Notes under the pieces: model-generated
Seen by the model: only the letters and a program-made list of their open reading frames with translations
Databases searched by the model: none
What the model was told of the DNA's origin: nothing
Translations under genes and position numbers: made by a program
Shown here: piece by piece, positions 35,461 to 44,379 of the stretch
Layout: the number at the start of each line of letters is the position of its first letter
Numbering within the stretch: position 1 is the stretch's first letter
Origin: Streptococcus parasanguinis
GTDB lineage: Bacteria > Bacillota > Bacilli > Lactobacillales > Streptococcaceae
DNA length: 64,000 bases
Assembly: GCF_023109675.1 (NCBI RefSeq)
Contig: NZ_JALDUR010000001.1
Location: 1-64,000 of the forward strand
Direction of reading: 5' to 3'

Positions 35461-35492
35461 TTTTGTTTGTCTAGAAGGGGTTTGGTTGGTCG

Positions 35493-35521
35493 TTGCAACG
35501 GGTAAAAAGAATTGGTATACT
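35493..35521 (+). promoter_or_regulatory. Promoter of cls
   Basis: TTGCAA (35493-35498), 17-nt spacer, TGG-TATACT (-10 at 35516-35521). It lies 26 nt before the GTG start chosen for cls and would be inside the coding frame if an earlier start were used. Confidence 0.75.
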
Positions 35522-35546
35522 AGTAGAAAGAAAAAAGGAGGATGCT

Positions 35547-37082
35547 GTGACCTTTCGAAAATTACGTCTATTAATGTCCAAATATGGATTTAGTATTTTG
35601 TTTATGGGCTTTGAACTATGGGCATCCTTTGCGGCCTTCTTCTGGCTTAATAGATGGTTCCCTCATTGGCTATCTGTTGCAGTCATTGGGCTCTTATATG
35701 TGTCTACAATCTTAGCTATTGTTAATCGAAATACCCCGCCTGAAAATAAGGTGACCTGGCTCTTGATTGCCGTCATTCCTGTCTTTGGATCGCTTTTATA
35801 CCTCATGTTTGGCGAGCGGCGTTTGTCCAAAAAGGAAATGATCCAGCTGAAAAATATGGAGTCCATGAAGTTTCGAGAGGACAATAGTCATCAGTTGCGT
35901 AAGGAGCTCAAGCAAGAAAGCAAGGCGGTTTATGGCTTGGTCAAGTCGATTTTATCCATGGACCACAATGCGGATCTCTACAATGGGACGGCATCAACCT
36001 TTTACCCTCTAGGGGAGGAGATGTATGAGCAACTACTAGAGGATCTGAGAGCGGCGAAAAAATTTATCTTCATCGAGTTTTACATCATTGATGAGGGTTT
36101 GATGTGGAACAGTATCCTAGAAATTTTAGAGCAGAAAGTGAAAGAGGGGGTCGAAGTCAAACTCCTTTATGACGATATCGGCTGTATGGCAACCTTGGCT
36201 GGAAACTATACCAAACGATTGAGAAAGATGGGGATTGATGCCCATAAGTTTAACAAGGTGATTCCCCGCTTAACGGTGGCTTATAATAACCGAGACCACC
36301 GAAAGATTCTGGTCATTGATGGGCAGATCGGCTATACGGGTGGGGTCAATCTGGCAGACGAGTACATCAATCACATTGAGCGGTTTGGTCACTGGAAGGA
36401 CAGTGCCATCCGTTTAGATGGACGAGCTGTTAAGGCCTTGACCCGACTTTTTCTCATGAACTGGTACATCAACCGTGGAGAAATAGAAGATTTTGACCGT
36501 TACCATATTGAAAACAAGGCGGTCGAAGGTGAAGGATTATACATTCCCTATGGAAGCGGTCCTAAACCGATTTACAAGTCGCAGGTTGGAAAGACGGTCT
36601 ATCAAAATATGATCAACCAGTCGACAGATTACGTCTATATCACGACTCCTTACTTGATCATCGATTATGATTTGACAGAGGATATCCGCAATGCAGCCCT
36701 TCGTGGGGTGGATGTTCGCATCGTGACCCCGCATATTCCGGATAAAAAATTGATCCAAATTGTTACGCGTGGGGCTTACTTGGATCTGATGGATGCTGGT
36801 GTGAAAATCTATGAGTACACGCCTGGTTTTGTCCATAGCAAGCAAGTTCTTGCCGATGATGAAATGGCGGTTGTAGGGTCGATTAACTTTGATTACCGCA
36901 GTTTGGTCCATCACTATGAAAATGCGGTCTGGATGTATCGGACGCCTGCCTTGAAAAAGATTCGGGAGGACTTTGACCATATCTTTGAAGTGTCTCAAGA
37001 AATTACAGAGGATACCTTCCGCTTTACATGGCACCAAAGCTTAATCAAGGAAATTATGCAATTGTTCGCACCGATGTTGTAA
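35547..37082 (+). CDS. cls: Cardiolipin synthase
   Basis: 511 aa from a GTG at 35547, preceded by AAAGGAGG; the start is also set by the promoter at 35493-35521. Two N-terminal membrane helices (about 10-32 and 38-57) anchor it, and two phospholipase-D-type HKD motifs begin at His251 (HRKILVIDG, TGGVNLADEY) and His430 (HSKQVLADDE, VGSINFDYRS). It condenses two phosphatidylglycerols to cardiolipin. Same location as in pneumococcus. Confidence 0.95.
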   Translation: MTFRKLRLLMSKYGFSILFMGFELWASFAAFFWLNRWFPHWLSVAVIGLLYVSTILAIVNRNTPPENKVTWLLIAVIPVFGSLLYLMFGERRLSKKEMIQLKNMESMKFREDNSHQLRKELKQESKAVYGLVKSILSMDHNADLYNGTASTFYPLGEEMYEQLLEDLRAAKKFIFIEFYIIDEGLMWNSILEILEQKVKEGVEVKLLYDDIGCMATLAGNYTKRLRKMGIDAHKFNKVIPRLTVAYNNRDHRKILVIDGQIGYTGGVNLADEYINHIERFGHWKDSAIRLDGRAVKALTRLFLMNWYINRGEIEDFDRYHIENKAVEGEGLYIPYGSGPKPIYKSQVGKTVYQNMINQSTDYVYITTPYLIIDYDLTEDIRNAALRGVDVRIVTPHIPDKKLIQIVTRGAYLDLMDAGVKIYEYTPGFVHSKQVLADDEMAVVGSINFDYRSLVHHYENAVWMYRTPALKKIREDFDHIFEVSQEITEDTFRFTWHQSLIKEIMQLFAPML

Positions 37083-37159
37083 TAGGTGTGGGAATACAGA
37101 AGAAAGAGTCAGAAGCTGAGAGATCTGACTCTTTTTCCATAGGACTATGTGATAAGAGG

Positions 37160-37188
37160 CTGACAGGGTCAGCAGAATTTGGTATACT
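37160..37188 (+). promoter_or_regulatory. Promoter of the large membrane protein gene
   Basis: CTGACA (37160-37165), 17-nt spacer, TATACT (37183-37188) with TGG before it. The expected transcript starts near 37195, which rules out starts further upstream. Confidence 0.7.
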
Positions 37189-37249
37189 AGAGAAGATAAT
37201 GGGCTTTTTTCTAAAAGGAAAGAGCAAAGATCTAGAAAAAGGAAACAGA

Positions 37250-39088
37250 ATGAGCGAAAAAGAGCAAGAAATGACTTCGAAAAAATTAGGGATTCACGTG
37301 GGAGATAGTTTTCAGGATACACGTGAAATTCGCGAAGTGCTAGATAAATCAGTCTTTCGTGAAGAAGAGCCGACTCATAGCCAGCAGGCAGAAGTCTTGG
37401 AGGAGCCGGTTGCAATGGAGGCATCAGAGGAAATTCGTGATGCCAAGCCAGAAGCAGTAGCAGAACCTACACAAGAATCGGAACAGGAAGCGGAGCAACC
37501 TCTTAGTCGGATGAGTCGTCGTTCGCGTAAGGCGGGAGTTGAAGCGGCAAAAGCGGAAGCATCCAAGGTAGAAGAGAATACGGAAGAGCTAGAAGCAGAT
37601 GTGGCAGTTGAGCCGATCCGTCGTCACTCCAAGCGTCCAGTGCCCCTAGCGATTCCTTTTGTGTTGAGTCTCTTGATTAGTTTACTGCATGTCGGGGTGC
37701 CATTTTTAACCCGTTTTGCCACCAATCAACAATCGCAAAACTTGTATGCTGGCTGGGCAATGACCAAGGGTCAAGTACCGTTTGGTGATTTTTACGGAAC
37801 CAATGGTCTGCTCTATTATGCAATCAACTGGTTGGGAAGTTTAGCTGGTGGACATTGGATCTTGATGATCCTCCAAGCGATTGCCCTATTCTTTGCGGGT
37901 ACTTACCTCTATCGGGTTGTGCGCTTGCTGGTGTCTGATAAAGATACAGCGAAGAATGTCCAGTTACTCTTTTATTTCTTGGTGTTAGGCCTTGGTTTTG
38001 GAGGGACTTACGTGACTCTCTTTAGCCTTCCAATCCTATTTGCCAGCATGAATTTCATTTTGGCTTATTTGATTGGGCATCGTAAGGATGAAGGCTTTAT
38101 CCTTTATGGTGCGATTGCAGCTGTGGCTTTCTTGATTGATCCGATGACCAGTGCCTTGTTTTATTTGTTGGCCTTCCTTGGATTAACAGCCTTTAACATC
38201 AAGCAGAAGAGATGGGCGCGTGGCTTTTATCAACTGCTAGCAGCTCTCCTTGGTTTTTCACTCGTCTTTTATCCAATTGGCTATATCACCGTTTTGAATC
38301 AGACTTTTGGCTATGCCATTAACCAAGTAACCTATGTCTTTAATGCCTTGAATTTTAGCAATGGACAGACCTTCAGTAATGCCATTTATTATGGACTGTT
38401 GGCGCTGGCCTTTGGCCTAGTCTCTGCCTTTTTGATGTCTTTTACGAAGCAAAATAGCAGTGCTCGCCGGATCTTCCGCTTTATGGGATGGGCAGGTAGC
38501 TTGGTGGTCCTCATTGTGTCGATTGGTCTTCCTGAACAAGGCGCTTACCAATTGTTACCGATGTTGCCATTTGTTCTTCCTTTGTTTGCGATCTGGTTCT
38601 CACGAGATGGGGAAGAAAACGATGGGATCGAACGTCGTGGTCGGAAGAAGAAAAACAAGGAAGTTTGGGCCGCTTACTTTACGAGCCAAGTTTTCTTACC
38701 GCTAGTAGCCCTTGTCTATCTGTTGGCGAATCCAGTGGTTCAAGATGTCGTGCTTCAGTCTGGTCAATCGAGTGAACGGAGCGCTATTGCCAGCTACATT
38801 AAACATCACACCAAGTCGCAAGATACCATCTATGCTTGGGATACGACAGCTACTCTCTATCAAGAAAGCGATCGTTTGGCAGCTTCTGCCTTATTGACCC
38901 CAACGTCTTATCTGGGAATTAATGAAAATCGGACCAATGTGATCCAACAAATCGATCGGTCTGAACCCAAGTATATTGTGGTCAACAATCAGGTAGAATT
39001 GACCTCCAATATGAAGGACTTGCTCAAAGAAAATTATCATCTCGTTGAGAAGAAATACCGTCATTTCAAACTCTATCAACGCTCTTAA
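37250..39088 (+). CDS. Polytopic membrane protein with acidic N-terminal tail, GT-C-like, Ccs4 position
   Basis: 612 aa from the ATG at 37250 (AAGGAAA ribosome site; an ATG at 37199 would be almost leaderless). The first ~130 residues are hydrophilic, Glu/Ala-rich and look disordered, ending in a basic patch (RRHSKRPVP). About eleven membrane helices follow, and the C-terminal ~140 residues are a soluble domain (SYIKHHTKSQDTIYAWD...). The pattern many helices plus extracellular C-terminal domain resembles GT-C glycosyltransferases (GT39/ArnT-like). At this place pneumococcus has a competence-induced membrane protein called Ccs4; the identity is inferred from position. No cin-box is visible here. 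Confidence 0.6.
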   Translation: MSEKEQEMTSKKLGIHVGDSFQDTREIREVLDKSVFREEEPTHSQQAEVLEEPVAMEASEEIRDAKPEAVAEPTQESEQEAEQPLSRMSRRSRKAGVEAAKAEASKVEENTEELEADVAVEPIRRHSKRPVPLAIPFVLSLLISLLHVGVPFLTRFATNQQSQNLYAGWAMTKGQVPFGDFYGTNGLLYYAINWLGSLAGGHWILMILQAIALFFAGTYLYRVVRLLVSDKDTAKNVQLLFYFLVLGLGFGGTYVTLFSLPILFASMNFILAYLIGHRKDEGFILYGAIAAVAFLIDPMTSALFYLLAFLGLTAFNIKQKRWARGFYQLLAALLGFSLVFYPIGYITVLNQTFGYAINQVTYVFNALNFSNGQTFSNAIYYGLLALAFGLVSAFLMSFTKQNSSARRIFRFMGWAGSLVVLIVSIGLPEQGAYQLLPMLPFVLPLFAIWFSRDGEENDGIERRGRKKKNKEVWAAYFTSQVFLPLVALVYLLANPVVQDVVLQSGQSSERSAIASYIKHHTKSQDTIYAWDTTATLYQESDRLAASALLTPTSYLGINENRTNVIQQIDRSEPKYIVVNNQVELTSNMKDLLKENYHLVEKKYRHFKLYQRS

Positions 39089-39089
39089 G

Positions 39090-39151
39090 AAAATCAATAT
39101 CTTGTGCTTTAGAAAGTTTTTTATAAAATTTTCCACAAGATATTGATTTTT
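39090..39151. terminator. Long inverted repeat between the membrane protein gene and nrdD
   Basis: AAAATCAATATCTTGTG (39090-39106) is repeated inverted at 39134-39150, followed by TTATTTTT. It can work as terminator. Each arm also holds an NrdR-box-like sequence (AATCAATATCTTGT), 11 of 14 matches to the consensus ACACTATATCTTGT, and the right arm overlaps the nrdD -35. Confidence 0.6.
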
Positions 39152-39170
39152 ATTTTTGGAGTGGTATAAT
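39143..39170 (+). promoter_or_regulatory. nrdD promoter
   Basis: TTGATT (39143-39148), 16-nt spacer, TATAAT (39165-39170) preceded by TGG. The -35 lies in the right arm of the inverted repeat. Confidence 0.65.
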
Positions 39171-39210
39171 ACAACTTGTATGTAAATAAATGAAGAGAGG
39201 CATGTTTGGT

Positions 39211-41421
39211 ATGATCACCTTGAGAGAAGAAAAACTGAGAATGGCCCCGGATATTTTTGTTGAAAAACGAGATGGCCGTCGTGTTCCATTCGATGTTGAA
39301 AAAATTTATAAAGCCTTGTTGAAGGCAACAGAAGAAGTGACTTCTCTCACTCCCGTGATGGAAGCCAAACTAGAAGCCATTGTCGATCGTGTGATCGCAG
39401 AGATTTTGGAACGTTTTCCAAATGGCGTGAAGATCTATGAGATTCAAAATGTCGTCGAGCATGAATTGCTTCAAGCTAATGAATATGCGATTGCAGAGAG
39501 CTACATTACTTATCGCACCCAGCGTGATTTTGAGCGCTCAAAAGCGACGGATATCAACTTTACGATTGGCAAACTCCTCAATAAGGACCAAGCCGTCGTG
39601 AATGAAAACGCCAACAAGGACAGTGATGTCTTTAACACGCAACGGGACTTGACAGCAGGGATTGTTGGTAAGTCTATTGGTCTCAAAATGTTGCCCAAAC
39701 ACGTAGCCAATGCCCACCAAAAAGGGGACATTCACTACCATGATTTGGACTATAGCCCTTATACACCGATGACCAACTGCTGTTTGATCGATTTTGAAGG
39801 CATGCTCAGAAATGGCTTTAAGATTGGGAATGCAGAAGTAGAAAGTCCTAAGTCCATCCAAACTGCGACGGCTCAAATCTCGCAGATTATTGCCAATGTA
39901 GCCTCTAGTCAGTACGGGGGCTGTTCAGCTGACCGGATCGATGAGGTCCTGGCCCCTTATGCAGAAAAGAACTACCAAAAACACTTGGCAGATGCCAAAG
40001 AGTGGGTGCTTCCTGAAAAGCAAGAGGACTATGCTTGGAGCAAGACTCAAAAAGACATCTATGATGCCATGCAATCGCTGGAATATGAGATCAATACCCT
40101 CTTTACCTCGAACGGACAAACTCCCTTTACTTCGCTTGGTTTTGGTCTTGGAACCAATCGCTTCGAGCGGGAAATCCAAAAGGCGATTTTGGAAATCAGA
40201 ATCAAGGGACTTGGATCGGAACATCGGACCGCTATCTTTCCAAAACTGATCTTTACCCTTAAGCGGGGGCTCAACCTAGAACTTGGAACTCCTAACTATG
40301 ATATCAAGCAATTGGCCTTGGAATGTGCAACGAAGCGTATGTATCCAGACGTTTTGTCTTATGACAAGATTGTCGAGTTGACAGGCTCCTTCAAGGTGCC
40401 GATGGGATGTCGCTCTTTCCTTCAAGGTTGGAAGGACGAGAATGGTGTGGAAGTTAATTCTGGCCGGATGAACCTAGGGGTTGTGACAGTCAATTTACCT
40501 CGGATTGCCTTGGAATCTGGCGGAGACAAGGAGAAGTTCTGGCAAATCTTTAATGAACGGATGAACATCGCTGAAGATGCCTTGGTTTACCGGGTGGAAC
40601 GCACCGAAGAAGCAACACCAGCCAATGCGCCGATCCTCTATCAATATGGGGCTTTCGGGAAACGCTTGGGTAAATATGACCAGGTAGATCAGCTCTTCCG
40701 TCATCGCAGAGCAACCGTTTCTCTTGGTTATATCGGGCTCTATGAAGTCGCAACCGTCTTTTATGGGCCAAATTGGGAACACAATCCAGAAGCCAAACAA
40801 TTCACGATCGATATCATCAAGGATATGAAAGCGCGCGTGGAAGAATGGTCTGACCAGTATGATTACCACTTCTCCATCTATTCGACACCGTCAGAAAGCT
40901 TGACAGACCGCTTCTGTCGCCTGGATACGGAGAAATTTGGCAAGGTTCCGGATATCACAGACAAGGAATACTACACCAATAGTTTCCACTACGATGTTCG
41001 TAAGAACCCAACGCCGTTTGAGAAGTTAGATTTTGAAAAAGTTTATCCTGAAGCTGGGGCGTCTGGTGGCTTTATCCACTATTGTGAATACCCTGTGCTC
41101 CAACAAAATCCAAAAGCCCTTGAGGCGGTTTGGGATTATGCCTATGACCGGGTCGGTTATCTCGGAACCAATACGCCGATTGACCGTTGTTACAAGTGTG
41201 ATTTTGAGGGAGATTTCACGCCGACTGAGCGCGGATTTGCTTGTCCAAACTGTGGCAATAGCGATCCTAAGACGGTTGATGTGGTCAAACGGACCTGTGG
41301 TTATCTCGGAAACCCACAAGCTCGTCCCATGGTCAATGGCCGTCATAAGGAAATCGCTGCGCGGGTCAAACACATGAATGGATCTACGATCAAATCAGCT
41401 GGGCACCAAGTGACAGATTAG
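39211..41421 (+). CDS. nrdD: Anaerobic (class III) ribonucleoside-triphosphate reductase
   Basis: 736 aa from the ATG at 39211, the one with a spaced GAGAGG ribosome site; two earlier in-frame ATGs lack it. An N-terminal ATP-cone domain (VEKRDGRRVPFDVEKIYKAL) gives allosteric control. The C-terminal zinc ribbon CYKC...CPNCGN and the glycyl-radical loop CGYLG (696-700) are intact. It makes deoxynucleotides without oxygen after activation by NrdG. Followed by a 46-aa gene, a GNAT gene and nrdG, a conserved streptococcal arrangement. Confidence 0.96.
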   Translation: MITLREEKLRMAPDIFVEKRDGRRVPFDVEKIYKALLKATEEVTSLTPVMEAKLEAIVDRVIAEILERFPNGVKIYEIQNVVEHELLQANEYAIAESYITYRTQRDFERSKATDINFTIGKLLNKDQAVVNENANKDSDVFNTQRDLTAGIVGKSIGLKMLPKHVANAHQKGDIHYHDLDYSPYTPMTNCCLIDFEGMLRNGFKIGNAEVESPKSIQTATAQISQIIANVASSQYGGCSADRIDEVLAPYAEKNYQKHLADAKEWVLPEKQEDYAWSKTQKDIYDAMQSLEYEINTLFTSNGQTPFTSLGFGLGTNRFEREIQKAILEIRIKGLGSEHRTAIFPKLIFTLKRGLNLELGTPNYDIKQLALECATKRMYPDVLSYDKIVELTGSFKVPMGCRSFLQGWKDENGVEVNSGRMNLGVVTVNLPRIALESGGDKEKFWQIFNERMNIAEDALVYRVERTEEATPANAPILYQYGAFGKRLGKYDQVDQLFRHRRATVSLGYIGLYEVATVFYGPNWEHNPEAKQFTIDIIKDMKARVEEWSDQYDYHFSIYSTPSESLTDRFCRLDTEKFGKVPDITDKEYYTNSFHYDVRKNPTPFEKLDFEKVYPEAGASGGFIHYCEYPVLQQNPKALEAVWDYAYDRVGYLGTNTPIDRCYKCDFEGDFTPTERGFACPNCGNSDPKTVDVVKRTCGYLGNPQARPMVNGRHKEIAARVKHMNGSTIKSAGHQVTD

Positions 41422-41432
41422 AAAAGGATATT

Positions 41433-41573
41433 ATGGGAAAATACCAATTAGATGATAAGGGTAAGGCTCAGGTTCAACGATTCCACGAGAAGCATTCAAA
41501 GGGTGGAATCAATAAAAAAGACCGAGTAGCCAGCCTGAGAGAACAATTTTTAAATAAAAATAAGAAAAAGTGA
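41433..41573 (+). CDS. 46-aa basic protein in the nrdD-nrdG operon
   Basis: A small gene that is easily missed: ATG at 41433 (AAAGGA ribosome site, 11 nt after the nrdD stop) to TGA at 41571-41573. The product begins MGKYQLDDKGKAQVQRFHE and ends FLNKNKKK; it has a high Lys/Arg content and no membrane segment. Pneumococcus has an equivalent at this place. Function unknown; possible roles in assembling or regulating the anaerobic reductase are pure inference. Confidence 0.75.
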   Translation: MGKYQLDDKGKAQVQRFHEKHSKGGINKKDRVASLREQFLNKNKKK

Positions 41574-41610
41574 GAGTCCGCTCTCGCTTTTCTCTTATGG
41601 GGAGGGAATG

Positions 41611-42111
41611 ATGGAATTACGCAGACCAACTTTAGCAGATAAAGAAACCATTCTAAAGATGATGGCAGAGTTCGAAGAGACCCGATCAGCCCATAACGGT
41701 GGCTTTTGGGATGCGGAAGCTTTTGTTTACGAAGCCTGGTTGGAAAGTAATCGTGACATGGAAATGGGGCTAGGAATTCCGGAAGGTTGGGTGCCTGCTG
41801 TTCAGTTAGTCGCTTTTGCAAGAGACGGTCAAGCGGTTGGCTTTCTTAATCTCCGCTTGCGCCTGAGTGCTTATCTCCTGGAGGAGGGTGGCCATATCGG
41901 CTATTCCATCCGTCCTTCTGAAAGGGGAAAAGGTTATGCCAAGGAAGCTCTCCGTCAAGGTCTGCAAGTAGCTAAAGAAAAGAACATCCATCGTGCTCTG
42001 GTGACTTGTAGCACGGAAAATCCTGCCAGCCGAGCGGTTATCTTAGCTAATGGCGGTCAATTTGAAGATGTTCGAAATGGAACGGAGCGTTATTGGATAG
42101 AAGTGGAGTAG
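41611..42111 (+). CDS. GNAT-family N-acetyltransferase
   Basis: 166 aa starting at the second of two adjacent ATGs (41611), which has better spacing to GGAGGG and gives MELRRPTLADKE. The GNAT acetyl-CoA pyrophosphate loop RPSERGKGYAKEAL is at about 105-118, and the AVILANGGQ segment of motif B follows. Substrate unknown. It lies between nrdD and nrdG and overlaps the same transcript; the position is conserved in related streptococci. Confidence 0.88.
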   Translation: MELRRPTLADKETILKMMAEFEETRSAHNGGFWDAEAFVYEAWLESNRDMEMGLGIPEGWVPAVQLVAFARDGQAVGFLNLRLRLSAYLLEEGGHIGYSIRPSERGKGYAKEALRQGLQVAKEKNIHRALVTCSTENPASRAVILANGGQFEDVRNGTERYWIEVE

Positions 42112-42115
42112 AAGG

Positions 42116-42721
42116 ATGACATGGAATACACCTAAACCAGGTGAATGGAAGAGTGAGGAACTGAGTCAAGGGCGCATCATCGACTACAAGGCTTTTAACT
42201 TTGTCGATGGCGAAGGAGTCCGCAACTCCCTTTATGTGGCCGGCTGCATGTTTCACTGTGAGGGCTGTTACAATGTAGCGACCTGGTCTTTCAATGCAGG
42301 CATTCCCTATACCAAAGAGTTAGAAGAGCAGATCATGGCAGATCTGGCCCAACCTTATGTCCAGGGCTTGACCCTACTTGGGGGGGAACCCTTTCTCAAC
42401 ACTGGCATCCTTCTGCCCTTGGTCAAGCGCGTGAGAAAAGAGTTGCCCGACAAAGATATTTGGTCTTGGACAGGATACACCTGGGAAGAAATGATGCTAG
42501 AGACACCAGACAAACTAGAGCTTCTCTCGCTGATTGATATTCTGGTCGATGGCCGCTATGATAAGAGCAAACGCAACCTCATGTTGCAGTTCCGAGGGTC
42601 TTCTAACCAGCGGATCATTGATGTTCAAAAATCCCTCAAAGAAGGAAAAGTCGTCATCTGGGACAAGCTCAATGACGGCGAGGAAAGCTTTGAGCAGGTC
42701 AAGCGAGATGATCTTTTGTAG
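42116..42721 (+). CDS. nrdG: Anaerobic ribonucleotide reductase activating enzyme
   Basis: 201 aa radical-SAM enzyme. The [4Fe-4S] site is C-x3-C-x2-C in VAGCMFHCEGCYN. LLGGEPFLN is the glycine-rich SAM-binding segment. It makes the glycyl radical on NrdD. The gene lies 4 nt after the GNAT stop and ends at a very strong terminator, closing the anaerobic reductase operon. Confidence 0.96.
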   Translation: MTWNTPKPGEWKSEELSQGRIIDYKAFNFVDGEGVRNSLYVAGCMFHCEGCYNVATWSFNAGIPYTKELEEQIMADLAQPYVQGLTLLGGEPFLNTGILLPLVKRVRKELPDKDIWSWTGYTWEEMMLETPDKLELLSLIDILVDGRYDKSKRNLMLQFRGSSNQRIIDVQKSLKEGKVVIWDKLNDGEESFEQVKRDDLL

Positions 42722-42728
42722 GATCTTC

Positions 42729-42758
42729 AAAAAACCGGGTTTTTCACCCGGTTTTTTT
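42729..42758 (+). terminator. Terminator of the nrdD-nrdG operon
   Basis: AAAAAACCGGGT (42729-42740) pairs with ACCCGGTTTTTT (42746-42757), loop TTTTC. Six A upstream and seven T downstream make it usable in both directions. Confidence 0.9.
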
Positions 42759-42819
42759 GGATTCTCTGCATAAGTATACAAGGGATTTTGCTTATTTCAG
42801 AAAACGCTTACTTTTCAAA

Positions 42820-42834
42820 TGTCCATAATGGACA
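42820..42834. promoter_or_regulatory. Palindrome upstream of the polysaccharide operon promoter
   Basis: TGTCCAT-A-ATGGACA is a perfect 15-nt palindrome centred about 40 nt upstream of the -10. The position suits an activator or repressor site. No known streptococcal operator matched from memory. Confidence 0.4.
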
Positions 42835-42870
42835 AAAAAGTGATAATTAATGCATTTTTTGCTAAAAATA

Positions 42871-42879
42871 TGTTACAAT
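42871..42879 (+). promoter_or_regulatory. Promoter of the polysaccharide operon
   Basis: Extended -10 TGT-TACAAT (42871-42879), 31 nt before the wzg ATG. No convincing -35 at 17 nt. Confidence 0.55.
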
Positions 42880-42909
42880 AAATATGATTAGGACTAATTG
42901 GAGGTATTT

Positions 42910-44379
42910 ATGTCACAAAGGAGACGGAGTCGTCGTTCAGAGCATAAGTGGGGGCAATTGCGAATCATTAATTCCGTATTGCTTATTTTTTTGCTTATGA
43001 CTGCAAGTTGGGCGACCTATACCATGTTGGCCAATAACATCTTGGCTTTTCGCTATGTTAATGTTCTCGTGATGGTACTACTAGTTGTTCTCTTGCTCTT
43101 GTCAGCTTGGTTTGTGATCAAAAATCAGGCCAAAAAGACAACTTTGGTCCTGCTTCTTGTCGGCTTATTGGCGAGTTCAGGAGTTTTATTTGCTAGTCAA
43201 CAGCTACTAAATCTGACCAGTAATGTCAATGGCCACTCTAACTATACAGAGTTTGAGATGGCTGTCTATGTCAAGAAAGACAGTGACATCAAAGACATCA
43301 AAGAAATCAAGGAAGTGGTGGCACCAAAGGGCAACAATAATGAAGCCAATCTCACGGCCCTCTTGGACAATATCAAAAAGACTAAGGGTCAGGAAATTTC
43401 TGTAGTGGATGCACCGACTTATCTAGATGCCTATAAGAGCCTGCAAGAAGGGAATGCTTCTGCCATGGTGCTCAACAGTACCTTTGAAGATACTATCGCT
43501 GCTGAAGATGCCGACTATGCGAAGAAGTTGAAGAAAATCTATTCCTACAAGATTCGAAAAGAAGTAGCAGCGACGAGCAAGGTGTCTGCCAATGCGGATG
43601 TCTTTAACATCTATGTCAGCGGGATCGATACCTATGGCCCAGTAACTTCGGTTTCTCGATCAGATGTCAATATCATCATGACCGTCAATCGGAAGACCAA
43701 GCAAGTTCTGTTGACAACGACGCCGCGGGATGCCTATGTACCGATTGCAGATGGTGGGAACAACCAAAATGATAAGTTGACCCATGCGGGGATCTACGGT
43801 GTGGATGCTTCCATTCATACCCTTGAGAATCTGTATGATATCAAGCTCAACTACTATGTTCGTCTCAATTTCACATCCTTCCTCAAGTTGATTGACCTTC
43901 TAGGGGGGATCGATGTGGAAAATGACCAAGAATTCACGAGCTTGCACGGGAAGTTCCATTTCCCAGTAGGAAAGGTCCATTTGAATTCAGAGCAAGCACT
44001 CGGTTTTGTCCGAGAACGCTACTCTCTTCAAGGTGGTGACAATGACCGTGGGAAAAACCAAGAAAAAGTCATTGCGGCCATTATCAAAAAGTTGACCTCT
44101 ACTAAGGTCTTAAGCAACTACAACGAGATTATCGGAAACCTCCAAGATTCTGTCCAAACCAATATGCAGTTGCCAACTATGATGAACTTGATCAATACCC
44201 AGCTAGAAACGGGTGGTTCTTATGAGGTGACATCTCAAGCGATCACCGGTCAAGGACGAAATGACTTGCCGTCTTATGCTATGCCTGGTTACAACCTCTA
44301 TGTCATGGAGTTGGATCAAGCCAGCTTGACCAAGGCTAAGGAAACCATTCAAAAAGTAATGGAAGGAAAAGAAAAATGA
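42910..44379 (+). CDS. wzg: Wzg/CpsA, LytR-CpsA-Psr family
   Basis: 489 aa from the ATG at 42910 (GGAGG 5 nt upstream; an in-frame TTG at 42898 overlaps this ribosome site). Three N-terminal membrane helices, a DNA-PPF-like accessory domain (about 100-215), then the LCP catalytic domain ([48 protein letters not shown]). LCP proteins transfer undecaprenyl-linked polymers onto peptidoglycan, and Wzg also affects capsule expression. First gene of the polysaccharide operon, coupled to wzh by an ATGA overlap. Confidence 0.94.
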   Translation: MSQRRRSRRSEHKWGQLRIINSVLLIFLLMTASWATYTMLANNILAFRYVNVLVMVLLVVLLLLSAWFVIKNQAKKTTLVLLLVGLLASSGVLFASQQLLNLTSNVNGHSNYTEFEMAVYVKKDSDIKDIKEIKEVVAPKGNNNEANLTALLDNIKKTKGQEISVVDAPTYLDAYKSLQEGNASAMVLNSTFEDTIAAEDADYAKKLKKIYSYKIRKEVAATSKVSANADVFNIYVSGIDTYGPVTSVSRSDVNIIMTVNRKTKQVLLTTTPRDAYVPIADGGNNQNDKLTHAGIYGVDASIHTLENLYDIKLNYYVRLNFTSFLKLIDLLGGIDVENDQEFTSLHGKFHFPVGKVHLNSEQALGFVRERYSLQGGDNDRGKNQEKVIAAIIKKLTSTKVLSNYNEIIGNLQDSVQTNMQLPTMMNLINTQLETGGSYEVTSQAITGQGRNDLPSYAMPGYNLYVMELDQASLTKAKETIQKVMEGKEK

